A DNA stretch of 45,087 bases from Collinsella sp. (GCA_019419585.1 DXZQ01000024.1:1-45087); one strand, 5' to 3'. Counted from the first letter of the stretch, positions 15,250-23,675 are shown. Made by a program: numbers and translations. Notes: generated from the sequence alone by a model not told the origin.

Positions 15250-15367
15250 CACTACACGCGGGGCCAACGGGCAGCCCATGCTCACTTGTCTCTCGAGCTT
15301 GCCCTCCTCGATCAGGACAATCGTGCCGTCCGCACAGCAGGGCGAGTTCACCGTTTACCTTTTAAAA

Positions 15368-15381
15368 GTGAACGTTCACCT
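15368..15381 (+). promoter_or_regulatory. uronate operator upstream of kduD/dhuD
   Basis: AGTGAACGTTCACC contains the perfect palindrome GTGAACGTTCAC (15369-15380). It is the same box found before the uxaC, transporter and GH105 genes. A weaker half-like copy, ATGAACGTTTCT, lies at 15458-15469, just before the ribosome site. Confidence 0.75.
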
Positions 15382-15484
15382 ATTTTTCGGAGAATGGGAG
15401 GGTTTATTACCCTACTTCACATATACTGAGCTTGTACGAAAAGCAAGACTTATATAGATGAACGTTTCTTTTGGAAGGATTGCT

Positions 15485-16294
15485 ATGTCTGATCTTATGG
15501 ACAGCTTCCGCCTGGACGGCAAGGTCGCGCTCGTGACCGGCGCCACCTATGGCATCGGCATGGCCATTGCCGAGGCGCTCGGAGAGGCAGGCGCCAAGAT
15601 TGCCTTTAACGCCCGTCACGCCGACAAGGTTGCCGAAGCCGAGAAGCACTACCGCGAGCTGGGCTTTGATGCTCACGGCTATGTTGCCGACGTCACCGAT
15701 GAGGCCGCCGTCGCCGAGCTCATCGCCAAGATCGAGGCCGATTTTGGCACCACGCCCGACATCCTCGTCAACAATGCCGGCGTCATCCAGCGCACGCCGA
15801 TGCTCGACATGAGCACCGAGGACTTCCGTCGCGTCGTCGACATTGACCTCAATGCGCCGTTTATCGTGTCCAAGGCCTGCCTGCCGGGCATGATCGCCAA
15901 GGGCCACGGCAAGATCATCAATATCTGCTCCATGATGAGCGAGCTCGGCCGCGAGACCATCGCCGGCTATGCCGCCGCCAAGGGCGGACTCAAGATGCTC
16001 ACCAAGAACATCTGCTCCGAGTTTGGCGAGGCCAATATCCAGTGCAATGGCATTGGGCCCGGCTACATCGCCACGCCGCAAACCGCGCCGCTGCGCGAGA
16101 CGCAGCCTGACGGCAGCCGCCATCCGTTTGACCAGTTCATCATCGCCAAGACGCCGGCAGCCCGTTGGGGCACGCCCGAGGACCTGAAGGGCCCCGCCGT
16201 GTTCCTGGCTTCCGACGCATCGAACTTCGTCAACGGGCACATTCTGTACGTGGACGGCGGCATTCTGGCGTACATCGGCAAACAGCCGCAGTAA
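15485..16294 (+). CDS. kduD: KduD/DhuD-type SDR reductase (2,5-diketo-3-deoxygluconate to KDG)
   Basis: A 269-residue short-chain dehydrogenase that should reduce 3-deoxy-D-glycero-2,5-hexodiulosonate to KDG with NAD(P)H. Visible motifs are TGATYGIG for cofactor binding, VNNAG, the active-site Ser in ICSMMS, YAAAKGG with the catalytic Tyr and Lys, and GPGYIAT. The specific substrate follows from the neighbours: an RpiB-like isomerase is the next gene and KDG-using enzymes lie 5 kb away. Gluconate 5-dehydrogenases look alike. GGAAGGA before ATG 15485 sets the start. Control is probably through the GTGAACGTTCAC box upstream. Confidence 0.88.
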   Translation: MSDLMDSFRLDGKVALVTGATYGIGMAIAEALGEAGAKIAFNARHADKVAEAEKHYRELGFDAHGYVADVTDEAAVAELIAKIEADFGTTPDILVNNAGVIQRTPMLDMSTEDFRRVVDIDLNAPFIVSKACLPGMIAKGHGKIINICSMMSELGRETIAGYAAAKGGLKMLTKNICSEFGEANIQCNGIGPGYIATPQTAPLRETQPDGSRHPFDQFIIAKTPAARWGTPEDLKGPAVFLASDASNFVNGHILYVDGGILAYIGKQPQ

Positions 16295-16308
16295 GGAAAC
16301 TGGGCGAG

Positions 16309-16416
16309 GCGGTCGGCAGTTAAGTCTGCTGCTCGGACAGTCCTGCGCAAGACGGAAAGCACATTAAGTGCTTTCCTTTGCGTGCGGAACTCGCGACAGA
16401 CTTAACTGCCGACCGC
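16309..16416 (+). repeat. 108-bp element with 20-bp perfect inverted repeats between kduD and dhuI
   Basis: The 20-nt arms at 16309-16328 and 16397-16416 are exactly complementary. Inside is a second perfect 9-bp stem, GGAAAGCAC (16354-16362) with GTGCTTTCC (16368-16376). Partly matching sequences between the two could extend the fold. There is no T-run, so it is not a normal terminator. It may be an mRNA-processing structure or a small palindromic repeat element. Confidence 0.75.
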
Positions 16417-16501
16417 CCGCATGGCTCATCGCGGGTCGGATTAGCCGCCGCCCGCGCACAGAAACAAATAACTGAAAAAATAAGCTGAAAGGTTAACTCA
16501 A

Positions 16502-17143
16502 ATGAAGATCGCTCTGATCAACGAGAATTCTCAGAACTCCAAGAACCCCATGATCGAGGCTGCCCTTAAGAAGGTTGTCGAGCCCATGGGCCACACTGTC
16601 TTTAACTATGGCATGTATGCCGACGCCGACTCCAAGCCCCTCACCTACGTGCAGAACGGCATTCTTGCTGCCGTGCTGCTCAACTCCGGCGCTGCCGACT
16701 ACGTCGTGACCGGTTGCGGCACCGGCGAGGGCGCCATGCTCGCCTGCAACTCCTTCCCCGGCGTGCTGTGCGGCCATGTTGCCGACCCGCTGGATGCCTA
16801 CACCTTTGCCCAGGTCAACGATGGCAATGCCGTCGCCATGCCCTTCGCCCTCAAGAACGGCTGGGGCCAGGAGCTCAACCTCGAGTACACCTTCGAGAAG
16901 CTCTTTGGCTTTGGTTCGGGCAACGGCTACCCCGCCGAGCGCGTTGAGCCCGAGCAGCGCAACAAGAAGATCCTCGATGGCGTGCGCGCTGTGACCATGC
17001 GTCCGCTCGTCGACGTCCTGGGCGAAATCGATCAGGATCTGGTGAAGGGCGCCCTCGCTGGCGAGCACTTCCAGGAGTACTTCTTTGCCAACGCCACCGA
17101 CGAGGCCATCATCGCCAAGGTCAAGGAGCTCTTGGGGCTGTAA
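16502..17143 (+). CDS. dhuI: RpiB/LacAB-family isomerase of unsaturated uronate (DhuI type)
   Basis: A 213-residue sugar isomerase of the RpiB/LacA/LacB fold: an N-terminal Rossmann-like part (KIALINENSQ), then DYVVTGCGTGEGAMLACN, the family active-site loop, and a longer C-terminal tail than RpiB. Enzymes of this size next to a KduD-like SDR are the DhuI type, which convert 4-deoxy-L-threo-5-hexosulose uronate, released by unsaturated uronyl hydrolases, to the diketo acid that DhuD reduces. It takes the place of the cupin-fold KduI, which is not seen in the window. GAAAGG precedes ATG 16502. A strong terminator follows. Confidence 0.82.
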   Translation: MKIALINENSQNSKNPMIEAALKKVVEPMGHTVFNYGMYADADSKPLTYVQNGILAAVLLNSGAADYVVTGCGTGEGAMLACNSFPGVLCGHVADPLDAYTFAQVNDGNAVAMPFALKNGWGQELNLEYTFEKLFGFGSGNGYPAERVEPEQRNKKILDGVRAVTMRPLVDVLGEIDQDLVKGALAGEHFQEYFFANATDEAIIAKVKELLGL

Positions 17144-17189
17144 TAAGGTCCACGGGGCGCACCGCCCCCCAACAAGCCGCCAGACAAAA

Positions 17190-17226
17190 GGCGCCGCGAC
17201 AATCCATGTGTCGCGGCGCCTTTTTT
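17190..17226. terminator. terminator after dhuI
   Basis: GGCGCCGCGACA (17190-17201) and TGTCGCGGCGCC (17209-17220) form a perfect 12-bp stem, followed by TTTTTT on the plus strand. On the minus strand TTTTG follows, so it may also end the converging flavoprotein gene. Confidence 0.93.
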
Positions 17227-17281
17227 GATTGGCTATCGCTTGAGCCACCGCAAGGCGGCCGCTCCCCTATTTGCCAAGAGC

Positions 17282-19231
17282 CTACAGTTCGCAGGCAACC
17301 TTGTAGCCATCGCCGATGGCGTCGCGGATGTTGCCGCACTTCTGGGCATCACCCAGCACGTGGGTGGCAACGCCGGCAGCGGTAAGGTCGTCGGCCAGCT
17401 TGGTGTTGGGACGATAGCCCATGGCAAGCACCAGCGTATCGGCATCGGCGATGGTGTGGACCTCGCCGTCCTTTTCGTAGCTGATGGCGTCCTCGGTGAT
17501 TTCGGTCACCTTGGCCTCGGTCAGCACATGGACGCCCTTGGAGAGCATGCGCGTGATGAGCACCGCGCGACCGGCACCGCCCTCGTTGGCGGCAAGCGTC
17601 TTGGTCATCTCGATAACGGTGACATCGCGATTGGCCGGCGAAAGGTCGTTGACCAACGGGGCCAGGTAATCGGCCGTCTCGCAGCCAACGGTGCCGCCGC
17701 CCACAATGACGATCTTCTTACCCGGGAAAGCCTTGCCACCCAGCAGGTCGTCAGCCGTCATAACCTGCTTAAAGCCCTGCATGAATGCCGGAGCGATGGG
17801 CTCGGCGCCGTAGGCCAGGACAACCTCGTAACCCGCGTAGTCGCGCTGAATGTCCTCGGCCGAGAGCTCGGTGCCAAAGACGCACGTGACGCCTGCCTCG
17901 GCCAGGCGACGGTACTGATACTTGATCACGCGGGTGAGCTCCTGCTTTGCCGGCGGAACGGCCGCGATGCGCATCTCGCCACCCGGCTCGTCCTGCTTGT
18001 CCACGAGCACCACGTTATGGCCGCGCTTGGCGGCAATGTAGGCTGCCTCCATGCCCGCAGGACCGGCACCCACAACGAGCACGTTCTTTGCCTCGGCGGC
18101 AGGCTCGTAGCCGGCCTCGTCGCGTTCCACGTCCGGGTTGACGGTGCAGGAGATGCGCTTGCCAAACATGATGCCGTTCAGGCAGCGCAGGCAACCGATG
18201 CAGGGACGGATATCATCGGCATTGCCGGCAGCGGCCTTGTTGCAGAACTCGGCATCGCACAGATTGGCGCGGCCCATCATGCAGATGTCGGCAGCGCCGT
18301 CCTCGATCAGCTCCTCGGCAATCCATGCCTCATTGATGCGGCCGACCGTGGCGACGGGAATGTTCACATGCTTTTTGATCTCGCGCGAGCAGGCGGCGTG
18401 CGAGGCCTGCTGCGTACCGGCGGCGGGAATCGCGGAGCCGCGCTTGATGGTAGTGCCGCCCGACACGTGGATCATGTCGACGCCAGCCTTCTCCAGGCGA
18501 CGCGAGACGTAGATCATGTCGTTGAGGGTCAGACCGCCATCGGTGTACTCGTCGCCCGAGATACGGACGTCGATGATGAAGTCCTTGCCGCAGCGCTCGC
18601 GAATCTCGGCGATGACCTCGAGCAAGAAGCGCATGCGGGCATCGAGCGAGCCACCGTACTCGTCGGTACGCTTGTTATAGAGCGGGGTCAAAAAGCCGCC
18701 GAGCATGCCGTGGGCGTGCGCCGCATGGACCTCGACGCCGTCGACACCGGCCTTCTGCATGCGCACGGCAGCGTCGCCAAACTGATGCGTGAGCTCGTGG
18801 ATCTCATCGACCGTGATAGGGCGCGGCGCCTCGCGGGCATAGGACGGGCCCACAAAGGACGGGGCGACGAGGCGCGGCGTGCCCGGAATGTTAAAGGCCA
18901 TGTAGGCGGGGTGGAAGAGCTGCGGCATGATCTTGCAGCCATACTCGTGGACGGCCGCGGCGAGCTTTTCCCAGCCAGGGATAAACGTGTCGTCGTAGCA
19001 GCACATATCGCCCGGCAGATAGGTATAGGTGGGCTCGACCGTCACGACCTCGGTGATGATGAGGCCCACGCCGCCCTTGGCGCGGGCACGGTAATGATCG
19101 ACCAAGTCGTCGGTCACATAGCCGTGATCGGCCAGGTTGGTAGATACCGGCGGCATAAAGACGCGGTTCTTGACCTCGGTCGTACCGACCTTGATCGGGC
19201 TAAAGAGCGTCGGATAGGCGGAGGACTCCAT
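17282..19231 (-). CDS. old yellow enzyme-type Fe-S flavoprotein (FadH/enoate reductase family)
   Basis: A 649-residue NADH:flavin oxidoreductase. An N-terminal FMN TIM barrel (about 1-340) opens LFSPIKVGTTEVKNRVFMPP and contains VHAAHAHGMLGGF. It is followed by a four-cysteine cluster, CIGCLRCLNGIMFGKRISC (about 344-362), for a 4Fe-4S centre. A C-terminal pyridine nucleotide disulfide oxidoreductase part follows, with two dinucleotide folds (VVGAGPAGMEAA and IVGGGTVGCETA). This is the layout of 2,4-dienoyl-CoA reductase, 2-enoate reductase and the bile-acid enzymes BaiCD/BaiH. Substrate unknown. AAAGGAA before ATG 19231 sets the start. It may act with the GltD-like protein next to it. Confidence 0.88.
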   Translation of the reverse strand: MESSAYPTLFSPIKVGTTEVKNRVFMPPVSTNLADHGYVTDDLVDHYRARAKGGVGLIITEVVTVEPTYTYLPGDMCCYDDTFIPGWEKLAAAVHEYGCKIMPQLFHPAYMAFNIPGTPRLVAPSFVGPSYAREAPRPITVDEIHELTHQFGDAAVRMQKAGVDGVEVHAAHAHGMLGGFLTPLYNKRTDEYGGSLDARMRFLLEVIAEIRERCGKDFIIDVRISGDEYTDGGLTLNDMIYVSRRLEKAGVDMIHVSGGTTIKRGSAIPAAGTQQASHAACSREIKKHVNIPVATVGRINEAWIAEELIEDGAADICMMGRANLCDAEFCNKAAAGNADDIRPCIGCLRCLNGIMFGKRISCTVNPDVERDEAGYEPAAEAKNVLVVGAGPAGMEAAYIAAKRGHNVVLVDKQDEPGGEMRIAAVPPAKQELTRVIKYQYRRLAEAGVTCVFGTELSAEDIQRDYAGYEVVLAYGAEPIAPAFMQGFKQVMTADDLLGGKAFPGKKIVIVGGGTVGCETADYLAPLVNDLSPANRDVTVIEMTKTLAANEGGAGRAVLITRMLSKGVHVLTEAKVTEITEDAISYEKDGEVHTIADADTLVLAMGYRPNTKLADDLTAAGVATHVLGDAQKCGNIRDAIGDGYKVACEL

Positions 19232-19344
19232 ACAGGGTTCCTTTCGTTTGAGCCGCTCGGCGGCAGTTGCTAACGTGCCTATCGTATCAGCAACCACCGT
19301 ATCCGCACTCGCTCGCATTCCTCACCTTCAATCCCGACCCTCAC

Positions 19345-19415
19345 AAAAAAGTTGTGGTGGAATACGGAGTAGATAAGGCCTTTGACAGCCAAAACAGTCC
19401 GTATTTCACCGCAAC
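19345..19415 (-). terminator. long-stem terminator of the GltD-like gene
   Basis: The 18-nt arms at 19351-19368 and 19398-19415 match at 16 positions. On the minus strand the hairpin is followed by TTTTTT (complement of 19345-19350), 17 bp beyond the stop codon. The arms belong to the short repeat family also seen at 14289 and 15070. Confidence 0.8.
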
Positions 19416-19431
19416 TGATGGATGGGATGGG

Positions 19432-20649
19432 TTAGAGGCCCAGGTAGCTGGTCATGCCTTCGACGGCGAGCTTGGCGCCGGCTACCGCATGGACCACGGT
19501 GAGCGGGCCGTTGACCACATCGCCGGCGGCAAAAACGCCCGGGACCGTTGTCATGCCATGCTCATCGACCGAAAGAAGACCGCGATGGTCGGTCTCCAGG
19601 CCGCCCGTCGTAAGCACAAGCTTGTCCTTGGGCACCTGCGAAGCCGCGATCACAACCGTGTCGGCGGCCACATGGTCGAGCTCTTCCTCGTAGCCCACCA
19701 CGTTGTTGTCCTCGTCAAAGATAGCCGTCTCGAATACCGGACCGTTATCGTCGATGGCGCAGATCGCCTTGCCGCACACGATCTCGGCACCGTCAAGCTC
19801 GGTCAGCTCGACCTCGTCATCGATAGCCGAAACATGGCGCGAGCGGGCATACACGGTAACCTTACGAGCACCCGAGCGCAGGGCTGTACGGGCAACATCC
19901 ATGGCAACGTTGCCGGCGCCGATAACCGCTACGTTCTGCCCGATCGCCACGCTCGTGGGATCGACCAGGTAATCGATACCAAACAGCACGTTGCCGCGCG
20001 ACTCGCCGGGAATACCCAGCTTGCGAGCGCGCCAGGTGCCGGTGCCCACAAAGACCGCATCGTAGCCGTCGCGCAGCAGGTCGTCGATATGCAGCGCGCC
20101 GCCAATGGTGGTCGAGGGACGGACGCGTACGCCGAGCGAGCACATCACGTGACGGTACTTTTGCACGAGCGCACGGGGCAGGCGGAACTCGGGGATACCG
20201 TACTCCAGCACCCCGCCGATTTCGGGACGCTGTTCAAACACCGTGACGGTACAGCCCAGCTGGGCCATCTTAATGGCCACGGTAATACCGGCAGGACCAG
20301 AACCGACCACGGCAATCTGCTTACCGCACGACGGCGCGGGCTTCCACTCCTTACGGTCCAAATACGCTGTCGAGATATAGTTCTCGATGCTCGAAAAATG
20401 CACCGGCGCGCCCTTGCGGCCCTGAATACATGCGCCCTCGCACTGGCCCGAATGGTTGCATACCATGGAGCAAACCGCGCTCATGGGATTGTTCTGGAAC
20501 AGCAGCTCGCCCGCCTCTTCCAGACGACGCTGTTTGAACAGGTCGATGACCTGCGGAATAGGTGTCTGAACTGGGCAGCCTTTAAGCTGGCAGAACGCCT
20601 TTTTGCACCCTAGGCAACGATTTGCCTCTTCGACAATGTGGATAGCCAC
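19432..20649 (-). CDS. GltD-like FAD/NAD(P) oxidoreductase
   Basis: A 405-residue flavoprotein like the small subunit of glutamate synthase and related electron-transfer subunits. The N-terminal Fe-S part has cysteines in CLGCKKAFCQLKGC and AVCSMVCNHSGQCEGAC. Two nucleotide folds follow (VVGSGPAGITVA for FAD, VIGAGNVAMDVA for NAD(P)H), and VPGVFAAGDVVNGP closes the FAD site. No GltB large subunit is in the window, so glutamate synthesis is unlikely here. It probably passes electrons, perhaps to the neighbouring old yellow enzyme. GTG 20649 is chosen because AAGGGGAG lies just before it; the TTG at 20676 precedes that site. Confidence 0.85.
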   Translation of the reverse strand: MAIHIVEEANRCLGCKKAFCQLKGCPVQTPIPQVIDLFKQRRLEEAGELLFQNNPMSAVCSMVCNHSGQCEGACIQGRKGAPVHFSSIENYISTAYLDRKEWKPAPSCGKQIAVVGSGPAGITVAIKMAQLGCTVTVFEQRPEIGGVLEYGIPEFRLPRALVQKYRHVMCSLGVRVRPSTTIGGALHIDDLLRDGYDAVFVGTGTWRARKLGIPGESRGNVLFGIDYLVDPTSVAIGQNVAVIGAGNVAMDVARTALRSGARKVTVYARSRHVSAIDDEVELTELDGAEIVCGKAICAIDDNGPVFETAIFDEDNNVVGYEEELDHVAADTVVIAASQVPKDKLVLTTGGLETDHRGLLSVDEHGMTTVPGVFAAGDVVNGPLTVVHAVAGAKLAVEGMTSYLGL

Positions 20650-20752
20650 GCAACTCCCCTTTTTGATGTAATCCAATAGGGCGACGATAAAGACCCTTCA
20701 TCGCCGCCACCAGTCGGGCAGACTCAATCGGCCGCGGCGGCAAAAGCCAATG

Positions 20753-21658
20753 CTATATCTCGCAATGCGAAGCCCCGCAGCGTGCGGACATGCGCTCAAG
20801 CGTCGCCAGACAGCCAGCGACCGTCGCTGGCACGCTGTTCTCGACCACGCAAGGAATCCCCGGGCGGGCGGCAGCCGCCCAGGCCGCCACGGGCTCAAAG
20901 TCATATCGTCCCGTCTCGCCCACACCGTGACACACCAGGCGCGAACCCGTACCGTCGCACCAGCCGGCTTTGTCCTCGTTGTCAATGACCTCAAAATCCT
21001 TGGCGTGCAGCACACGAATCTTGCTACCGCATACGTAGAGCATACGCGCCGTGATTTCCTGCGCCTTGTCAACGACGCTTGGGTGCAGCAGCGACACTGG
21101 GTCGTAGATAACACCGAGTGCCGGACTCGCGACACGCTCCAGTACCTTACGGCAGCGATCCGGCGTGTTGACCGTCTCGTTCCAGCCGGGCTCGATCAGA
21201 ATTTGCCCTCCCACGGCCTCGGCGCACTCGCAGACGTGTGCGAGTCCGTCCATAAAAGCATCGAGCGCCTCGTCGGTCATGCGGTCGTCCGCGACGCGGT
21301 TCTGCGCGTTGGGACGACCGGTCTCGGTGCCAACGGGGCATCCTCCGAGCATCTGGGCAAAATTCAAGCACGCCTCGTACTCGGCAAAGAAATCCATGAG
21401 CTGCTGGCGATCGGGCGTCGCCAGGTTCTTATAGCAGCCAAACACTGCCACCGCAACGCCTGCCTCATCGAGCACCGCACGCAAGTGATCGGCAAGCTCG
21501 CGGGTCAGACCGCCCCGGTCGATCCCCATCGATGCGTAAAGCACCTTGCTCGGCAGTTGAATGCACGAAAAGCCCAGTTCTCCTGCCATACGAATGCGTT
21601 CTTCGACGGTCCCCTGCGGAAGGTCGTGCAAGCGTACGCCCGGAGTAATGGCCCCCAC
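20753..21658 (-). CDS. xylose isomerase-like TIM-barrel sugar isomerase/epimerase
   Basis: A 301-residue AP endonuclease 2/xylose-isomerase-fold protein. Recognisable parts are the first strand and helix (ERIRMAGELGFSCIQLPSK), metal-ligand stretches ILIEPGWNE, LGVIYDPVSLLHP and IRVLHAKDFEV, and a final Glu in CVVENSV. Its substrate is unknown; the position behind the GH105 hydrolase points to a uronic acid or rhamnose-type product. GTG 21658 has AAGGGG at about 10 nt; GTG 21667 is too close. The gene begins one base after the GH105 stop codon, so the two are probably translationally coupled. The frame to 21826 overlaps GH105 and is not used. Confidence 0.8.
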   Translation of the reverse strand: MGAITPGVRLHDLPQGTVEERIRMAGELGFSCIQLPSKVLYASMGIDRGGLTRELADHLRAVLDEAGVAVAVFGCYKNLATPDRQQLMDFFAEYEACLNFAQMLGGCPVGTETGRPNAQNRVADDRMTDEALDAFMDGLAHVCECAEAVGGQILIEPGWNETVNTPDRCRKVLERVASPALGVIYDPVSLLHPSVVDKAQEITARMLYVCGSKIRVLHAKDFEVIDNEDKAGWCDGTGSRLVCHGVGETGRYDFEPVAAWAAAARPGIPCVVENSVPATVAGCLATLERMSARCGASHCEI

Positions 21659-21659
21659 G

Positions 21660-22898
21660 CTATTCACGCCCCTTGTGAGCGTTGATACCCGGGGTGTAGC
21701 CGCCAAACGGATCCTCGATAGAGCACACACCCGAGGGAGCGAGCGGATCGCGCCTACCGGCCAGCTTGTCATGATGCATGGTCTCGATATAGGCAAGTAC
21801 CAGCGGCGCCACGCCCTTTGCATCATTTTTGACCACGGGCTCGCTCATGTAGTAACCAAACGTGCCCTCGCGATGCGCGGTGTTTCCCAAGCCCGCAACC
21901 AGGCAGATATTGTCGAGCGCCAGCTGCCCGTCATGCTCGGACAGGCATGTGTCGCAAATGCCGTCAAAAGCACGGCGGCCGTACTGGTAGTAACGCTCGC
22001 CCAGCACGCCCAGACGCACGCCCTTCATGATGGCATTGGCAAAGATAGCGCTGCCCGACTCCTCCAGATAGTTGGGGGCGATATTGGGCAGGTTGATGAC
22101 CTGGTGCCACATGCCGGTCTTCTCGTCCTGATACGGCAGCATGGCGTCGATCAGGTCGTGGAACATCTTGCGGATCTCGTCCTTCTCGGCCGACATCGAA
22201 GGCGGCATGAGCTCCCAGGTGTCGATGAGTGCCATGGCAAACCAGCCCTCGGCGCGCAGCCAGAAGTTAGCCGAAAGACCGGTTACGGGATCGCACCAGA
22301 ACTGCTTGCGGCTCGCGTCGTAGGCGTGATAGTACAAACCGTTGAGGGGGTTGCGCATCAGGTCATGCACGACCTGAAACATATGGAAGCTATCCGAGCA
22401 GGCACGACGGTTGTGGAAGCTCAGCTCGTACTGCATGTAGAACGGCTGCGCCATGTACATGCCATCGAGCCAAATCTGGTTGGGATAGACAGCCTTGTGC
22501 CAAAACACGCCCTCTTTGGTGCGCGGCTGGGTCTCGAGCTGACGGTAGATGGTATCCATGGCGGCGCGGTACTTGGGCTTGCCTACCAGGTCATAGAGTT
22601 TGTAGAGGGTTTTGCCCGCATTGACGTTGTCGAGGTTGTACTCCTGGGGATCGTAATGCTTGATGGTGCCGTCGTCCTGGACAAAGAAATCGATATAGTC
22701 GTCGGCGAAGGTCAGGTAGCGCTGCTCGCCCGTAATCTCGTACAGCTCGATAAGCGCCTTGATCATGCAGCCGTCGATATAGTTCCAGGTGTTTTCCTTG
22801 CCGGCGCGAAGTTTTTCGATGTTCCAGGCCGGCGCCTGCGGCGTAGAGGTCTCGATCAACTGCTCGATATAACGGTCCAGGATTTGATTGCAACCCAT
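21660..22898 (-). CDS. GH105 unsaturated (rhamno)galacturonyl hydrolase
   Basis: A 412-residue (alpha/alpha)6-barrel hydrolase of the YteR/YesR type. It removes the unsaturated uronic acid left at chain ends by pectin lyases. Motifs are NYIDGCMIKALIELYEITG, the catalytic Asp in QIWLDGMYMAQPF, FHMFQVVHDLM, YYHAYDASR and LRAEGWFAMAL. No signal peptide is visible, so it acts in the cytoplasm on imported oligomers. GAGGGGA before ATG 22898 is preferred to ATG 22916. Two uronate operators lie just upstream. Rhamnogalacturonan and homogalacturonan fragments cannot be separated as substrates from sequence alone. Confidence 0.92.
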   Translation of the reverse strand: MGCNQILDRYIEQLIETSTPQAPAWNIEKLRAGKENTWNYIDGCMIKALIELYEITGEQRYLTFADDYIDFFVQDDGTIKHYDPQEYNLDNVNAGKTLYKLYDLVGKPKYRAAMDTIYRQLETQPRTKEGVFWHKAVYPNQIWLDGMYMAQPFYMQYELSFHNRRACSDSFHMFQVVHDLMRNPLNGLYYHAYDASRKQFWCDPVTGLSANFWLRAEGWFAMALIDTWELMPPSMSAEKDEIRKMFHDLIDAMLPYQDEKTGMWHQVINLPNIAPNYLEESGSAIFANAIMKGVRLGVLGERYYQYGRRAFDGICDTCLSEHDGQLALDNICLVAGLGNTAHREGTFGYYMSEPVVKNDAKGVAPLVLAYIETMHHDKLAGRRDPLAPSGVCSIEDPFGGYTPGINAHKGRE

Positions 22899-22924
22899 TG
22901 CTGTCCCCTCTGACATAAACGATA

Positions 22925-22992
22925 GGTGAACGTTTACCCTAGTGTAACGCGTAACGGGGATTATAAGGTGAACGTTAACCCTATAATCCCCG
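22925..22992 (-). promoter_or_regulatory. double uronate operator with outer inverted repeat before GH105
   Basis: GGTGAACGTTTACC (22925-22938) and GGTGAACGTTAACC (22967-22980) are 42 bp apart, about four helical turns. The second is enclosed by CGGGGATTATA (22955-22965) and TATAATCCCCG (22982-22992), giving a near-perfect 38-bp palindrome. TATAAT occurs in both orientations in these arms, so the minus-strand promoter probably overlaps it. Confidence 0.75.
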
Positions 22993-23006
22993 TAAACGGC
23001 AGCCTT

Positions 23007-23675
23007 TTAGCGGCAAACGGCAGTGAGGCCCGCGGCGATGCGATGCGCTAGGCGCTCATAGCCGGCCGGGCTGTAATGCAGGCCGTCCGGCATGTAGAGC
23101 TCGCGGTGCTCGGGCAAAAACGGGCTGATGCCGCTTTGCGCATACAGGTCGATCACCGGTACCGAGTAGCGATCACAGACCTCCAGCATCGCCCGCACAT
23201 AGGCGTCTTGCGTCAGGCTCAGATGGTTAGCCTCATTGCTTGCCGGAATATCCTTTTCGTGCTTGCCGCTTGTCTTGCAAGGCGTCATAAACACGAGCCT
23301 TGCCCGGGGCGAGCGCGCCGTGATGGTACGAATCAGGTAATCGAGCGCGCCATAGAACTCATGTACGTCGGTGCTACCCGTCTCGCCCAGCGGCACGTTA
23401 CGGCTAAAGTCGTTGACGCCGCCAAAGACGATGTAGATATCGCCCGCGTCGTCGATGCCGTCCAGGCGCTCGACAAACGAATCGCTACGGTCGGCCTTGA
23501 CGGCAATACGCGAGCCCTTGATACCGTAATTCTCGACGGTGGCACCGCCCAGCAGCGCTCCCAGATGCGAAGTCCACGAGATATCGTTGCCTCCCCCGCC
23601 GCAGCCGTTATCGCCCCAGGTGGTCGAGTCGCCAAAGGCGCAGATAGTTGATTCGCTCAGACTTTTGATGCTCAT
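23007..23675 (-). CDS. SGNH/GDSL-type esterase
   Basis: A 222-residue hydrolase with the SGNH blocks: GDSTTWGDNG with the catalytic Ser (block I), GIKGSR (block II Gly), FGGVNDF (block III Asn) and MPDGLHYSPAG with the Asp-x-x-His pair (block V). The family includes rhamnogalacturonan acetylesterases, which fits the surrounding pectin genes, but the substrate is inferred. No signal peptide is present, so it acts in the cytoplasm. AAGGAG is 8 nt before ATG 23675; the open frame beyond it runs into the preceding gene and is not used. The methylesterase gene ends 50 bp upstream on the same strand. Confidence 0.87.
   Translation of the reverse strand: MSIKSLSESTICAFGDSTTWGDNGCGGGGNDISWTSHLGALLGGATVENYGIKGSRIAVKADRSDSFVERLDGIDDAGDIYIVFGGVNDFSRNVPLGETGSTDVHEFYGALDYLIRTITARSPRARLVFMTPCKTSGKHEKDIPASNEANHLSLTQDAYVRAMLEVCDRYSVPVIDLYAQSGISPFLPEHRELYMPDGLHYSPAGYERLAHRIAAGLTAVCR

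Noticed and set aside
17225..19273. A 682-codon open frame on the plus strand
   Set aside because: It mirrors the old yellow enzyme gene. The product is rich in Arg, His and Gly with no recognisable fold.
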